Source: Pseudomonas cedrina subsp. cedrina
GTDB taxonomy: Bacteria; Pseudomonadota; Gammaproteobacteria; Pseudomonadales; Pseudomonadaceae
Direction: 5' to 3'
Length of the DNA stretch: 64,000 bases
NCBI RefSeq assembly: GCF_001983175.1
Contig: NZ_MNPW01000001.1
Span: 372,001 to 436,000 of the forward strand
Positions 1-8,711 of the stretch are shown here, piece after piece. The notes below the pieces were generated by a model. It ran no database searches. It saw only the letters and a list, made by a program, of their open reading frames with translations, and was not told the DNA's origin. Numbering within the stretch: the first letter of the stretch is position 1; each line of letters starts with the position of its first letter. The position numbers and the translations under genes are program-made.

Positions 1-243
1 ACGGCCGCATGCGAACGCGCATTCTACCCGGAATCGTGGGTGAGGAAAGTGGCGTTGTTCCCCGATGCTGGCATGGCGCTGTGAGAGGGCTTGTTTAAAA
101 TAAGGGCTTTTGCCGGAACTTCAACCCACGCAGGCGAGAAGTTAGCGATTGATTTCACGACGAAAACCCCACGAAAGCAGCGACTGGGGGCATCCAGGCG
201 CTTTCTGCTAAGATGGCCGCTCTGTTACTGAAGGTGTCCAATC
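1..243. other. Leading intergenic stretch, no gene supported
   Basis: I see no convincing gene here. An open frame from base 1 stops at 84, but its 27 codons match no family I know and could be non-coding. A TAAGAT at about 211-216 could be the -10 element for the gene starting at 244. That gene has a plausible ribosome site (GAAGG) at about 229-233. Confidence 0.4.
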
Positions 244-699
244 ATGGCATTTCGCCCCCTGACAGCCCGCGCGCCCAGCGTGTTGCTTCGCGATGCCAAG
301 CCGCTCAAAGCCATCTTTGGCCATGCGCAACGCTTGGGCCATCTGCAACGCCTGCTCGAAAGCCAACTGCAGCCTGCCGCGCGAGAACACTGCCGCGTGG
401 CGTCCTGGCGTGAAGGCAACCTGCTGCTGATTGTCACGGACGGCCATTGGGCAACGCGTTTGCGCTATCAGCAAAAACGCCTGCAACGTCAATTGATGGC
501 CTTTGATGAATTCGCCGGTTTGACGCGCATCCAGTTCAAGGTGCAACCGCCCACCACCCTGCCTGGGGTGGTGGAGCATACCCATGATCTGTCGGTGAAT
601 GCGGCCGAAACCATTCAGGCAACGGCCGAGGGCATCAGCAACCCAGGCTTGCGCGCGGCGCTTGAACGGCTGGCGGCCCACGCCAGGCCCAAGTCCTGA
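244..699 (+). CDS. DciA-like DUF721 domain protein
   Basis: The 151-residue protein carries the DUF721/DciA fold over about residues 15-95. A typical core is the segment GNLLLIVTDGHWATRLRYQ at about residues 58-76. DciA proteins bind the replicative helicase DnaB and help load it in bacteria that lack DnaC, as pseudomonads do; this role is from family knowledge. The length is close to that of Pseudomonas DciA. The C-terminal third is less conserved in the family. The gene faces the ATPase gene downstream, with only four bases between the stop codons and no obvious terminator. In many pseudomonads the DUF721 gene lies near lpxC and secA, which are not visible in this window. Confidence 0.78.
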   Translation: MAFRPLTARAPSVLLRDAKPLKAIFGHAQRLGHLQRLLESQLQPAAREHCRVASWREGNLLLIVTDGHWATRLRYQQKRLQRQLMAFDEFAGLTRIQFKVQPPTTLPGVVEHTHDLSVNAAETIQATAEGISNPGLRAALERLAAHARPKS

Positions 700-703
700 T
701 CGG

Positions 704-2182
704 CTACTTACGCTTGCTGCCGCCCAATAACGACCCCAGCAACCCCCGCACCAATTGCCGCCCCATCTGATTGGCGGCTTGCTGCATTGCCGATTTGAGC
801 GCCTTGCCTGCCGTTGTGCCGAGGAATGCCCCGGCTCTATCGGTGAAGCTCGGCTCGTCGGCGGTTGGCTTGCCTTCCTCGGTCGGCCCCAACTCCTTGC
901 GTGCCATCAGCACTTCGTAAGCAGATTCACGATCGATCGGTTTGTCGTAACGGCCCTTCAAGGGTGAGCTGGCCATCAGGGCAGCGCGTTCTGCGGCGCT
1001 GAGCGGCCCGATTCGCGATTGTGGCGGTGCGACCAGGACGCGCTGGACCACTTCCGGCGTGCCTTTTTCCTGCAAGGTACCGACCAACGCCTCACCGGTG
1101 CCCAGCTCGGTCAATACCGACAAGGCATCAAACGCCGGGTTTGGCCGAAAACCGTCCGCTACGGCGCGCAGGGATTTCTGTTCTTTGGTGGTGAACGCCC
1201 GCAGGCCATGCTGGATGCGCAGGCCGAGCTGGGCAAGCACGCTGTCCGGCAGGTCGCCTGGCGATTGGGTGACAAAATACACGCCAACGCCTTTGGAACG
1301 AATCAGCCGCACCACCTGCTCCAGTCGCTCCTGCAACGCCTTGGGCGTATCGGCAAACAGCAAATGCGCCTCATCGAAAAACAGCGCCAGCAGGGGTTTG
1401 TCGGCGTCACCGCGCTCGGGCAGTTGCTCAAACAATTCCGCGAGCAGCCACAACAGGAACGTCGCGTACACCTTCGGCGCTTCATGCACCAGGCGGCTGG
1501 CGTCCAGCAGGTGGATGCGCCCACGTCCGTCAGCGTTGGGCTGCAGGATGTCTTCCAACTGCAGGGCCGGCTCGCCAAACAACGCCTCGGCGCCCTGCTG
1601 CTCCAGCACCGCCAGGCGTCGCAACAGAGCCTGGCTGGAACCTGTGGTCATCAGCGCCGCGTCTTCGCCCAGCAGCTGCGGGTGATAGCGCAGATGGTTG
1701 AGCAATGCCTTGAGGTCCTTAAGGTCCAGCAGCAACAGGCCTTCGCGATCCGCCACCTTGAAGGCGGCGTAAAGCGCCGACTGCTGGCTATCGGTGAGCT
1801 CCAACAGGCTGCCCAGCAGCAACGGCCCCATTTCGCTGATGGTGGTGCGCAACGGATGACCGGACTGCCCGTGGATGTCCCACAGCGTGACCGGATAAGC
1901 CTTGGCCGTGTAGTTGAGGAAAGGCATGCCGGCGATCCGCTCCGCGACTTTGCCTTGGGGGTCCGCCGCCGCACCGAGGCCGCACAGGTCGCCCTTGATG
2001 TCGGCGGCAAACACGGCCACGCCCGCATCACTGAAGGCTTCGGCCAGGCGTTGCAACGTGACGGTCTTGCCCGTGCCGGTGGCGCCGGCGACCAGCCCGT
2101 GACGGTTGGCCAGGCGCATGGCCTGGGCGATGGGCTGGCCGCTAAGGTCGGCGCCGATAAGCAGTTGCGTGGAGTCAGGCAT
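704..2182 (-). CDS. HerA-like ATPase, DUF853/YjgR family
   Basis: This is a P-loop ATPase of about 492 residues in the HerA/FtsK-like group. The Walker A motif GATGTGKT lies near residues 33-40 and a Walker B-type LALFFDEAHLLF near 265. The C-terminal part is rich in Gly/Ala and small polar residues, as in YjgR proteins. The cellular role of this family is poorly defined; DNA or protein translocation is only an inference from the HerA relationship. Two in-frame ATGs lie at 2194 and 2182. I prefer 2182 because GGGTGA sits five bases before it, while the upstream ATG lacks a clear ribosome site. Confidence 0.85.
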   Translation of the reverse strand: MPDSTQLLIGADLSGQPIAQAMRLANRHGLVAGATGTGKTVTLQRLAEAFSDAGVAVFAADIKGDLCGLGAAADPQGKVAERIAGMPFLNYTAKAYPVTLWDIHGQSGHPLRTTISEMGPLLLGSLLELTDSQQSALYAAFKVADREGLLLLDLKDLKALLNHLRYHPQLLGEDAALMTTGSSQALLRRLAVLEQQGAEALFGEPALQLEDILQPNADGRGRIHLLDASRLVHEAPKVYATFLLWLLAELFEQLPERGDADKPLLALFFDEAHLLFADTPKALQERLEQVVRLIRSKGVGVYFVTQSPGDLPDSVLAQLGLRIQHGLRAFTTKEQKSLRAVADGFRPNPAFDALSVLTELGTGEALVGTLQEKGTPEVVQRVLVAPPQSRIGPLSAAERAALMASSPLKGRYDKPIDRESAYEVLMARKELGPTEEGKPTADEPSFTDRAGAFLGTTAGKALKSAMQQAANQMGRQLVRGLLGSLLGGSKRK

Positions 2183-2386
2183 TTCGTCACCCATGGTTAA
2201 TCTTTAGTGTCGCCAGGTCGATACAAGCCTATGTGAATCCCACAAAACCGAAAACCCGGTCAGACGGTTCCTACCGGGACCCACAGAGCCGTCACCAGAA
2301 GTATCACACCTTTTTCAACGTTGCCATTTTGCGCCTCCCATAAGGACGCGCTTCGGATATCAAGACCTTAGCGGACCCTACGAGCC

Positions 2387-4276
2387 ATGAATAAAAATCT
2401 GCGCTTCAGCCATAAAATCCTGCTTGCAGCCTCCCTTATCGTCATCGCCGCATTCGCGCTGTTTACCCTCTATAACGACTACCTGCAACGCAACGCCATT
2501 CGCGACGACCTCAACAGCTACCTGCACGAGATGGGCGATGTCACCGCCGGCAGTATTCAGACCTGGCTGAACGGCCGCATCGTACTGGTGGAAAACGCCG
2601 CGCAGAACATCGCCATCAACCCGGAACCCGGGGTGGTGGCCAGCCTGCTGGAACAGAAAACCCTGACGTCCTCCTTCATGGCGACCTACGTCGGCGACAG
2701 CCAGGGCGCGTTTACCATCCGCCCCGACACCAAGATGCCGGACGGCTTCGACCCGCGTGTACGGCCTTGGTACAAAGGCGCCCAGAGCAGCAACGGCTCA
2801 ACCCTGACCGAACCCTACGTCGACGCAGCCACCGGGCAATTGATCATTTCCATCGCCACCCCCAGTACCAAGGGCGGCCAGGCTGTCGGCGTGGTGGGCG
2901 GCGACCTCAGCCTGCAGACGCTGGTCGACAAAATCGGCGCCTTGAATTTCGGCGGCATGGGCTATGCGTTTCTGGTCAGCGCCGACGGCAAGGTGCTGGT
3001 GCACCCGGACAAGAACCTGGTGATGAAGACGCTCGCCGACGTTTATCCGGGAAATACACCGAAAATCAGCGCCGACTTCAGTGAAGTCGAGGCCAATGGC
3101 AAGACCAATATCGTCACCTTCACACCGATCAAAGGCCTGCCTTCGGTGAACTGGTACTTGGGCGTTTCCGTGGATAAGGCCGATGCCTTCGCCATGCTCA
3201 GCGAATTTCGCACCTCGGCGGTGATTGCCACCGTGATTGCCGTGGCAATCATCATCGCGCTGCTCGGCATGCTGATCCGCGTACTCCTGCAACCGCTGCA
3301 CCTAATGACGCGCGCCATGCAGGACATCGCCGACGGCGAGGGCGACCTCACGCGGCGCCTGACCATCCAGAACCATGACGAATTCGGCACACTGGGTGAC
3401 GCGTTCAACCGCTTTGTGGAGCGCATTCACACGTCTATCCGCGAAGTGTCATCCGCCACCGAGCAGGTCAACGAAGTGGCCTTGCGCGTGGTCAGTGCCT
3501 CCAATTCATCGATGGTCAACTCCGACGAGCAGGCCAACCGCACCAACAGCGTCGCGGCAGCGATCAACGAACTGGGCGCGGCTGCCCAGGAAATCGCGCG
3601 CAATGCGGCGCAGGCGTCGAGCCAGGCCAGCGACGCGCGTCACCTCGCCGAGGACGGTCAACAGGTGGTCGAGCGCAACATCAAGGCGATGACCGAGCTG
3701 TCTGCGATGATCAGCGCCTCGAGCAGCAATATCGAAGCCCTTAACAGCAAAACCGTGAACATCGGCCAGATCCTCGAGGTCATCACCAGCATCTCGCAAC
3801 AAACCAACCTGCTGGCGCTCAACGCGGCGATTGAAGCGGCTCGCGCCGGGGAAGCCGGACGTGGGTTTGCGGTGGTCGCGGATGAGGTGCGTAACCTGGC
3901 GCATCGCACCCAGGAGTCGGCGCAGCAAGTGCAGAAGATGATCGAGGAGCTGCAAGTCGGCGCCCGGGACTCGGTGAGCACCATGAGCGAAAGCCAGCGC
4001 CACAGCCACGACAGCGTGGAAATCGCCAACCTGGCCGGCGAACGCCTGAACAGCGTGACCCAGCGCATCGGCGAGATCGATGGCATGAACCAGTCGGTCG
4101 CCACCGCCACCGAGGAACAGACCTCGGTGGTGGAGTCGATCAACATGGACATCACCGAGATCAACACCCTCAACCAGGAAGGCGTGGAAAACCTGCAATC
4201 GACCCTGCGCGCTTGCGCCGATCTGGAGCAACAGGCCGCGCGTCTGAAGCAGTTGGTCGGCAGTTTCCGGATCTGA
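2387..4276 (+). CDS. Methyl-accepting chemotaxis protein, PctA-type amino-acid receptor
   Basis: The 629-residue receptor has an N-terminal membrane segment (about residues 11-31), a periplasmic dCache domain (about 35-270), a second membrane segment (about 277-300), HAMP, and a cytoplasmic signalling domain. The signalling hairpin contains the invariant stretch around [20 protein letters not shown]. The dCache domain keeps the amino-acid-binding residues known from P. aeruginosa PctA: Arg/Trp/Tyr in [10 protein letters not shown], the Tyr of [10 protein letters not shown], and the Asp of VVGGDLSL. It very probably senses L-amino acids and signals to CheA through CheW. The length equals that of PctA as I remember it. 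PctA, PctB and PctC are close paralogues, so the exact ligand range cannot be assigned. Confidence 0.93.
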   Translation: MNKNLRFSHKILLAASLIVIAAFALFTLYNDYLQRNAIRDDLNSYLHEMGDVTAGSIQTWLNGRIVLVENAAQNIAINPEPGVVASLLEQKTLTSSFMATYVGDSQGAFTIRPDTKMPDGFDPRVRPWYKGAQSSNGSTLTEPYVDAATGQLIISIATPSTKGGQAVGVVGGDLSLQTLVDKIGALNFGGMGYAFLVSADGKVLVHPDKNLVMKTLADVYPGNTPKISADFSEVEANGKTNIVTFTPIKGLPSVNWYLGVSVDKADAFAMLSEFRTSAVIATVIAVAIIIALLGMLIRVLLQPLHLMTRAMQDIADGEGDLTRRLTIQNHDEFGTLGDAFNRFVERIHTSIREVSSATEQVNEVALRVVSASNSSMVNSDEQANRTNSVAAAINELGAAAQEIARNAAQASSQASDARHLAEDGQQVVERNIKAMTELSAMISASSSNIEALNSKTVNIGQILEVITSISQQTNLLALNAAIEAARAGEAGRGFAVVADEVRNLAHRTQESAQQVQKMIEELQVGARDSVSTMSESQRHSHDSVEIANLAGERLNSVTQRIGEIDGMNQSVATATEEQTSVVESINMDITEINTLNQEGVENLQSTLRACADLEQQAARLKQLVGSFRI

Positions 4277-4292
4277 TCAATCCGCAACACCC

Positions 4293-4315
4293 TGTGGGAG
4301 CACCCCTGCTCCCAC
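4293..4315. repeat. Minimal REP-type hairpin after the chemoreceptor
   Basis: TGTGGGAGCA and CTGCTCCCACA form a near-perfect stem with a loop of only a few bases. This is a collapsed version of the TGTGGGAGC REP ends seen elsewhere in the window. It lies 17 bases after the stop codon and may act as a transcription stop or mRNA-stabilising hairpin. Confidence 0.7.
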
Positions 4316-4422
4316 ATTCTATAGCCGTGCTTGAACACCGCCGTACGCCACCAACCCAACCGAACATCTATCCTTGCCTAAGGTCCACGTAAGGAGAGCA
4401 ATGGATCGGAGGGATGTTCATC

Positions 4423-5535
4423 GTGCATATCGCTGACATAACCATGTTCTACGCCCCCGCCAGCGGTGGTGTACGGACCTATCTGGACGCCAAGCACCGG
4501 CGGCTGGCGCTCAAGCCCGGTATTCGCCACAGCCTGCTGATACCCGGCGCCCACTTGGGCGAGCAGGACGGGGTGTACACCGTACCGGCCCCCCCGCTGC
4601 CGTTCGGCAAAGGCTATCGATTCCCGCTGCGCCTGGCGCCATGGCGAAATGTCCTGCACGAATTGCAGCCCGATCTTATCGAGGTGGGCGATCCTTACCT
4701 CACCGCCTGGGCGGCGCTGGATGCCAGGCGCCAACGGGATGTACCGGTCATCGGCTTTTATCACTCCGACCTGCCGCTGCTGGTGAGCAACCGCATGGGG
4801 CCTTGGTTTACCCCCAACGTTGAAGCCTATGTCAGCAAACTTTACAAGAATTTTGACCGGGTACTGGCGCCCAGCCAAGTCATGGCCGACAAGCTCACCG
4901 GGCTTGGGGTAAAAAACGTCTTCGCCCAGCCGTTGGGGGTCGATCTGCAAACCTTCACGCCGCACGCACGAGACCCCGGTTTGCGCGCGGAACTGGGTAT
5001 AGACGAAGAGACACGTCTATTGATCTTCGCCGGACGCGGCTCAAAAGAGAAGAACCTGCCGGTGCTGCTCAACTGCATGAAACGGCTGGGGGATGGCTAC
5101 CACTTGCTCCTGGTGGGCTCCGGCATGCCCGCCAGCGTACCGGACAACGTGACCGTAATTGACGAGTTCCGCCCCGCCGAGCATGTCGCGCGGTTGATGG
5201 CCAGTGCCGATGCGCTGCTGCATGGCGGCGACCAGGAAACCTTCGGCCTGGTCATCCTGGAAGCCATGGCCTGCGGCATACCGGTGGTCGCGGTGGCCGC
5301 CGGTGCCTTCACTGAGATTGTCGATGAGCGCTGCGGCCTGCTGTGCGCGCCAAACGACCCCAAGGCGATGGCCGATGCCGTGCGCGAGTTGTTCAGCGCC
5401 GACAGCCGCCGCCTGGGGGCGCAAGCGCGGCAGCATGTAGAGCGCCATTACGCATGGGACACCGTGGTCGATAGCCTGCTCGGCCATTATCACGCGGTCG
5501 TAGGCACCCACAAGCCGATGCTTGCCCATGGTTGA
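4423..5535 (+). CDS. Glycosyltransferase family 4 (GT-B fold)
   Basis: This protein of about 370 residues has a GT-B architecture. The N-terminal acceptor half begins VHIADITMFYAPASGGVRTY, with the glycine-rich SGGV loop. The C-terminal donor half contains the GT4 signature ETFGLVILEAMACGIPVV near residues 270-287 and a basic nucleotide-sugar site with GRGSKEKNL near 205. The sugar donor and acceptor are unknown. It overlaps the deacetylase gene by 8 bases and leads a three-gene cluster. The start is uncertain: ATG at 4414 is possible, but GTG at 4423 has GGAGGG at the ideal distance and gives the usual family N-terminus. A cytoplasmic or membrane-associated enzyme making a glycolipid or surface glycan is inferred from the neighbours. 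Confidence 0.85.
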   Translation: MHIADITMFYAPASGGVRTYLDAKHRRLALKPGIRHSLLIPGAHLGEQDGVYTVPAPPLPFGKGYRFPLRLAPWRNVLHELQPDLIEVGDPYLTAWAALDARRQRDVPVIGFYHSDLPLLVSNRMGPWFTPNVEAYVSKLYKNFDRVLAPSQVMADKLTGLGVKNVFAQPLGVDLQTFTPHARDPGLRAELGIDEETRLLIFAGRGSKEKNLPVLLNCMKRLGDGYHLLLVGSGMPASVPDNVTVIDEFRPAEHVARLMASADALLHGGDQETFGLVILEAMACGIPVVAVAAGAFTEIVDERCGLLCAPNDPKAMADAVRELFSADSRRLGAQARQHVERHYAWDTVVDSLLGHYHAVVGTHKPMLAHG

Positions 5536-6271
5536 ACGCTCGGTGTTGCTGGTATTGCACGACGTGGCGCCGCACAACTGGGCCGACTATCGGCCCTTTG
5601 TCGAAGCCGTGGACAAGCTGGGCAATGTTCCAATCACCTGGCTGGTGGTACCGGATTTTCATCATCATGATGCGCTGCCCGTCGACGGGGATTTCCGGCA
5701 ACTGCTGGACAGCCGTGTCGCCAGGGGCGATGAGTTGGCCTTGCACGGCTACTTCCACAGCGACGACCAACCGGCGCCGCGCACGCCAAAAGACTGGTTC
5801 ATGCGCCGTGTCTATACCCACGAAGGCGAGTTCTACCAATTGTCAGAGGCCCAGGCACGGGCGCGCCTGAGCGCCGGCATCGACGTCTTCCAGCGCAACG
5901 GCTGGCCCCTTCACGGTTTCGTCGCCCCCGCCTGGTTGATGAGCCAGGGCACCCGCGACGCCTTGCGTCAGTTGCCGCTCAGCTATACCAGCGACCCGCA
6001 GCATCTGTATCGGCTTCCCGACTTCAGCCGGGTCGACGCACCGGGCCTGGTGTGGAGCGCCCGCAGTGCCTGGCGTCGAGGCCTGTCCAAAGTCATCAGC
6101 GACCGCCGCGAACAACGCTGGCGCAGCGCCCCGGTCATTCGGCTGGGGCTGCACCCGGTGGACATGCGCCACGACTTTTCCCGCCGCTATTGGCTTGAAA
6201 CGCTGCACCGCTTGCTGGACGCCGGCCGTACGCCGCAAACCAAGGCGGCCTGGCTGGCATCGCAAACATGA
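5528..6271 (+). CDS. DUF2334 polysaccharide deacetylase-like protein
   Basis: The protein has 247 residues and no signal peptide. It begins with the deacetylase-like strand VLLVLHDVAPHNW, where Asp and His of HDV are metal-site candidates. It has a second motif, ELALHGYFHSDD, with an HxxxH pair near residues 75-80. This fits the DUF2334 group of the NodB/carbohydrate esterase 4 superfamily, which removes acyl groups from sugars. The ATG at 5528 overlaps the stop of the glycosyltransferase gene; a TTG at 5522 is a less likely start. The stop overlaps the next gene (ATGA), so the three genes are probably translationally coupled. Removal of an N-acetyl group from the product of the upstream enzyme is a reasonable but untested inference. 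Confidence 0.8.
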   Translation: MVERSVLLVLHDVAPHNWADYRPFVEAVDKLGNVPITWLVVPDFHHHDALPVDGDFRQLLDSRVARGDELALHGYFHSDDQPAPRTPKDWFMRRVYTHEGEFYQLSEAQARARLSAGIDVFQRNGWPLHGFVAPAWLMSQGTRDALRQLPLSYTSDPQHLYRLPDFSRVDAPGLVWSARSAWRRGLSKVISDRREQRWRSAPVIRLGLHPVDMRHDFSRRYWLETLHRLLDAGRTPQTKAAWLASQT

Positions 6272-7386
6272 GCCGGTTGCTTTGGCTGCTGCTGGCATTG
6301 CTGGTGGCGCTGGTCGTTCCGGTATGGCTGGGCGGCGGTGAAACCCTTATGCGCCTGGCGCAGTTCCCCCGGCAATTGTTACTGGCGATGTTCGCCATGA
6401 TCGTGCTGTGCTGGGTCATCAATAGCCTGCGCCTGCGCCTGTTGCTGGGCGAGCACAGCGGGCAACTGACCCGGCGCAAATGCCTGGGCGTGGTGATGTC
6501 CACCGAATTTGCCCAGTGCGCCACGCCGGGCGGCAGTGGCGGCCCGCTGACGCTGATGGCCTTGCTGGCGCGCCACGGCATACGGCCGGCCCAGGGCAGC
6601 GCGGTGTTTGCCATGGACCAGTTGAGCGACCTGCTGTTTTTTCTCTGCGCGTTGATGGGCATTGCGCTGTACGCCCTGTTCCACTCCCTGAACCCGCGGT
6701 TGGAGTGGCTTCTGGAGTTCAGTGCGGTGTCGATGGTGGGCGGGCTCGTGTGTTGCGTGTTGCTGGTGCGCTTTCACCGCAAGGTCATCCGCCTGAACGG
6801 CGCGCTGCTTAGAAGGCTGCGGGTACGCACCCGTCTGCGCCGACGATGGGCACGCAGGCTCCTGCATTTTCTTGCGGCATTCAGCGACACATTGAAATTG
6901 CCGTGGCTGACATTGATCGGCGTGTTCGTTCTCACGAGCCTGCACTGGCTATTACGCTACAGCGTGCTGTACCTGGCGTTGCGCGGGCTGGGCGCGGACC
7001 TGCAATGGGCGTGGAGCTTCCTGATCCAGATGCTGTCGTTGACGGCCGGGCAATTCAGCCTGTTGCCGGGCGGGGCCGGGGCTGCGGAGTTGACCTCGGC
7101 AGCGCTGCTGGCACCCATGGTGGGCAAGTCAACCGCAGCGGCGGCCATTCTGATCTGGCGGGCGGTGACCTATTACTTCTACCTGCTGTGCGGGGGGCCG
7201 GTATTCCTGCTGATGGTCGGCAAACCGCTGCTCAAGCGTCTTTTCCAGAAGGCTCGCAAGGCTCAGGCGGCACCTCAGGCCTGTGCAACTGCTCCCACAA
7301 CCGGGCAGCCCCCGGAAAGTCAGTGCCATCCTCGACACCCAACGCATCCGGGTCATAGCGACTCAGACAGCCTTCGCCCACGGTAG
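6268..7386 (+). CDS. Flippase-like integral membrane protein (LPG synthase TM / YbhN superfamily)
   Basis: This is a polytopic protein of 372 residues with about seven to eight hydrophobic segments, at roughly residues 4-22, 35-52, 112-133, 150-170, 215-237, 245-285 and 295-320. It keeps family features such as STEFAQCATPGGSGGP near 77-92 and LLPGGAGAAELT near 268-279. Relatives are proposed to move or modify lipid-linked molecules (the YbhN, AglD and MprF membrane domains). It starts in an ATGA overlap with the deacetylase gene. The last 45 residues are rich in Pro, His, Ser and Thr, do not look like the family, and are antisense to the small gene at 7232-7426. A role in moving a glycolipid made by the two upstream enzymes is inference. 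Confidence 0.83.
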   Translation: MSRLLWLLLALLVALVVPVWLGGGETLMRLAQFPRQLLLAMFAMIVLCWVINSLRLRLLLGEHSGQLTRRKCLGVVMSTEFAQCATPGGSGGPLTLMALLARHGIRPAQGSAVFAMDQLSDLLFFLCALMGIALYALFHSLNPRLEWLLEFSAVSMVGGLVCCVLLVRFHRKVIRLNGALLRRLRVRTRLRRRWARRLLHFLAAFSDTLKLPWLTLIGVFVLTSLHWLLRYSVLYLALRGLGADLQWAWSFLIQMLSLTAGQFSLLPGGAGAAELTSAALLAPMVGKSTAAAAILIWRAVTYYFYLLCGGPVFLLMVGKPLLKRLFQKARKAQAAPQACATAPTTGQPPESQCHPRHPTHPGHSDSDSLRPR

Positions 7387-7426
7387 CAGGCGCCCTGGAC
7401 GTGGCTTTATCGAGCGGGTCGGTCAT
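7232..7426 (-). CDS. Small hypothetical protein antisense to the flippase-like gene end
   Basis: This 64-residue open frame starts MTDPLDKATSRAPATVGEG and contains YDPDALGVEDGTDFPGAARL. The composition is acidic and polar, with no membrane segment. A good ribosome site, AGGA, lies seven bases before the ATG. It lies downstream of purU on the same strand but after purU's terminator, so it would need its own promoter or read-through. Its 3' 155 bases overlap the atypical tail of the flippase-like gene on the opposite strand. I do not recognise the family. It is kept as a probable gene because of the ribosome site and the coding-like sequence. Confidence 0.5.
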   Translation of the reverse strand: MTDPLDKATSRAPATVGEGCLSRYDPDALGVEDGTDFPGAARLWEQLHRPEVPPEPCEPSGKDA

Positions 7427-7451
7427 GGGTGTGTCCTGAAAGTGCAGTCAT

Positions 7452-7488
7452 AAAAAAGGGCCTGCAACGATTTAACGCCCAGGCCCTT
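7452..7488 (-). terminator. Rho-independent terminator of purU
   Basis: On the minus strand AAGGGCCTG pairs with CAGGCCCTT and is followed by a run of T residues. It lies about 25 bases after the purU stop codon. Confidence 0.8.
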
Positions 7489-7512
7489 CATTCTTCAATC
7501 ACCACAGGTCGA

Positions 7513-8361
7513 TCAGAACACGACCGTCTTGTTGCCGTGTACCAGCACGCGGTCTTCCAGATGGTAACGCAGGCCACGGGCCAGGACCATTTTCTCGACG
7601 TCACGACCGAAACGCACCATGTCCTCGATGCTGTCGCTGTGGCTGACACGCACCACGTCCTGCTCGATGATCGGGCCGGCGTCCAGCTCTTCGGTGACGT
7701 AGTGGCAGGTCGCGCCGATCAACTTCACACCGCGCAGGGAAGCCTGATGGTAAGGCTTGGCGCCCACAAACGACGGCAGGAAGCTGTGGTGAATGTTGAT
7801 CACCTTGCCGGCGTATTCGCGGCACAGTTCCGGCGGCAGGATCTGCATGTAGCGCGCCAGCACGACCACGTCGGCTTCATGCTGCTTGACCAGGCGCGAC
7901 ACCTCGGCGAACGCCGGCTGCTTGTCCTGCGGGTTGACCGGTACGTGGTAATACGGGATGCCGTGCCACTCGACCATGCTGCGCAGGTCATCATGGTTGG
8001 AGATCACACAGGCGATTTCGCAGTCCAGCTCGTCGCTGTGCCAGCGATGCAGCAGATCCGCCAGGCAATGGGATTCGCGGCTGGCCATCAACACCACGCG
8101 TTTTTTCTGCTCGGTGTCGGTAATGTGCCAGGTCATCGAAAACTCTTCGGCGATCGGCGCGAAGGCCTCGCGGAAGGCCTCGAGGCCGAAGGGCAGCGAA
8201 TCGGCACGGATCTCGTGACGCATGAAGAACCAACCGCTGAGATTGTCCGAGTGATGACTCGCCTCGGTGATCCAACCGTTGTGAGAGGCCAGAAAGTTAC
8301 TGACTTTGGCAACGATGCCGACCCGGTCCGGGCAAGCAATCACCAGCCGAAAAGTGCGCAT
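7513..8361 (-). CDS. purU: Formyltetrahydrofolate deformylase
   Basis: The enzyme hydrolyses 10-formyl-tetrahydrofolate to formate and tetrahydrofolate, supplying formate for purine synthesis and balancing one-carbon pools in the cytoplasm. The 282-residue product has an N-terminal ACT domain (about residues 3-80, starting MRTFRLVIACPDRVGIVAKV). A formyltransferase-like catalytic domain (about 88-280) contains NIHHSFLPSF, with the catalytic Asn and His, and LDAGPIIEQDV, with the catalytic Asp. The first Met of the longest frame is at 8397, but the Met at 8361 has GGAG about ten bases upstream and gives the usual family length. The gene is divergent from mvaT across a 350-base AT-rich region. 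Confidence 0.95.
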   Translation of the reverse strand: MRTFRLVIACPDRVGIVAKVSNFLASHNGWITEASHHSDNLSGWFFMRHEIRADSLPFGLEAFREAFAPIAEEFSMTWHITDTEQKKRVVLMASRESHCLADLLHRWHSDELDCEIACVISNHDDLRSMVEWHGIPYYHVPVNPQDKQPAFAEVSRLVKQHEADVVVLARYMQILPPELCREYAGKVINIHHSFLPSFVGAKPYHQASLRGVKLIGATCHYVTEELDAGPIIEQDVVRVSHSDSIEDMVRFGRDVEKMVLARGLRYHLEDRVLVHGNKTVVF

Positions 8362-8636
8362 TAGGGGGAAACTCCAGAACTTCGCAAAGGCCGCCATTCT
8401 AGCGATTGCGCAGCAAAACTGCAGTATTCGTTAACGTTTATTCTGATCACCGGCTTGGCCTTTGCCCCTTAATGGCCTAGGGTTTTACCACCCGCCTATG
8501 AATTTACTGCGTCACCCTGTGGGTGTTTCGCGGTTTTCAAGGAAATTATCTTAAGGTTCGTGCCCTGGTAATTAACTCGAATGGACAGCAAGGCTACAAA
8601 CATTCAAAGTAATTCACATAAATACGACCTTAAATG

Positions 8637-8665
8637 TTTACTTGCGCAAACCGCGTGACTATTAT
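8637..8665 (+). promoter_or_regulatory. Candidate sigma-70 promoter of mvaT
   Basis: TTTACT and TATTAT are separated by 17 bases, about 46 bases before the mvaT start. The surrounding purU-mvaT intergenic stretch (8362-8711) is clearly richer in A and T than its neighbours. That suits a gene for an AT-binding silencer that regulates itself. No other gene is seen in this stretch. Confidence 0.35.
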
Positions 8666-8711
8666 TGGGCCACTATCCCTGTCAACAGCGCTCTACATTA
8701 AGGTAGTCCAC

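Noticed and set aside
1..84. Open frame from the window start to a TGA at 82-84
   Set aside because: Only 27 codons are visible with no recognisable motif. It could be a gene end but cannot be supported.
2252..2277. Hairpin CCCGGT...ACCGGG upstream of the first chemoreceptor
   Set aside because: It is a six-base stem with a 14-base loop and no T run; it is too weak to call a terminator or regulatory structure.
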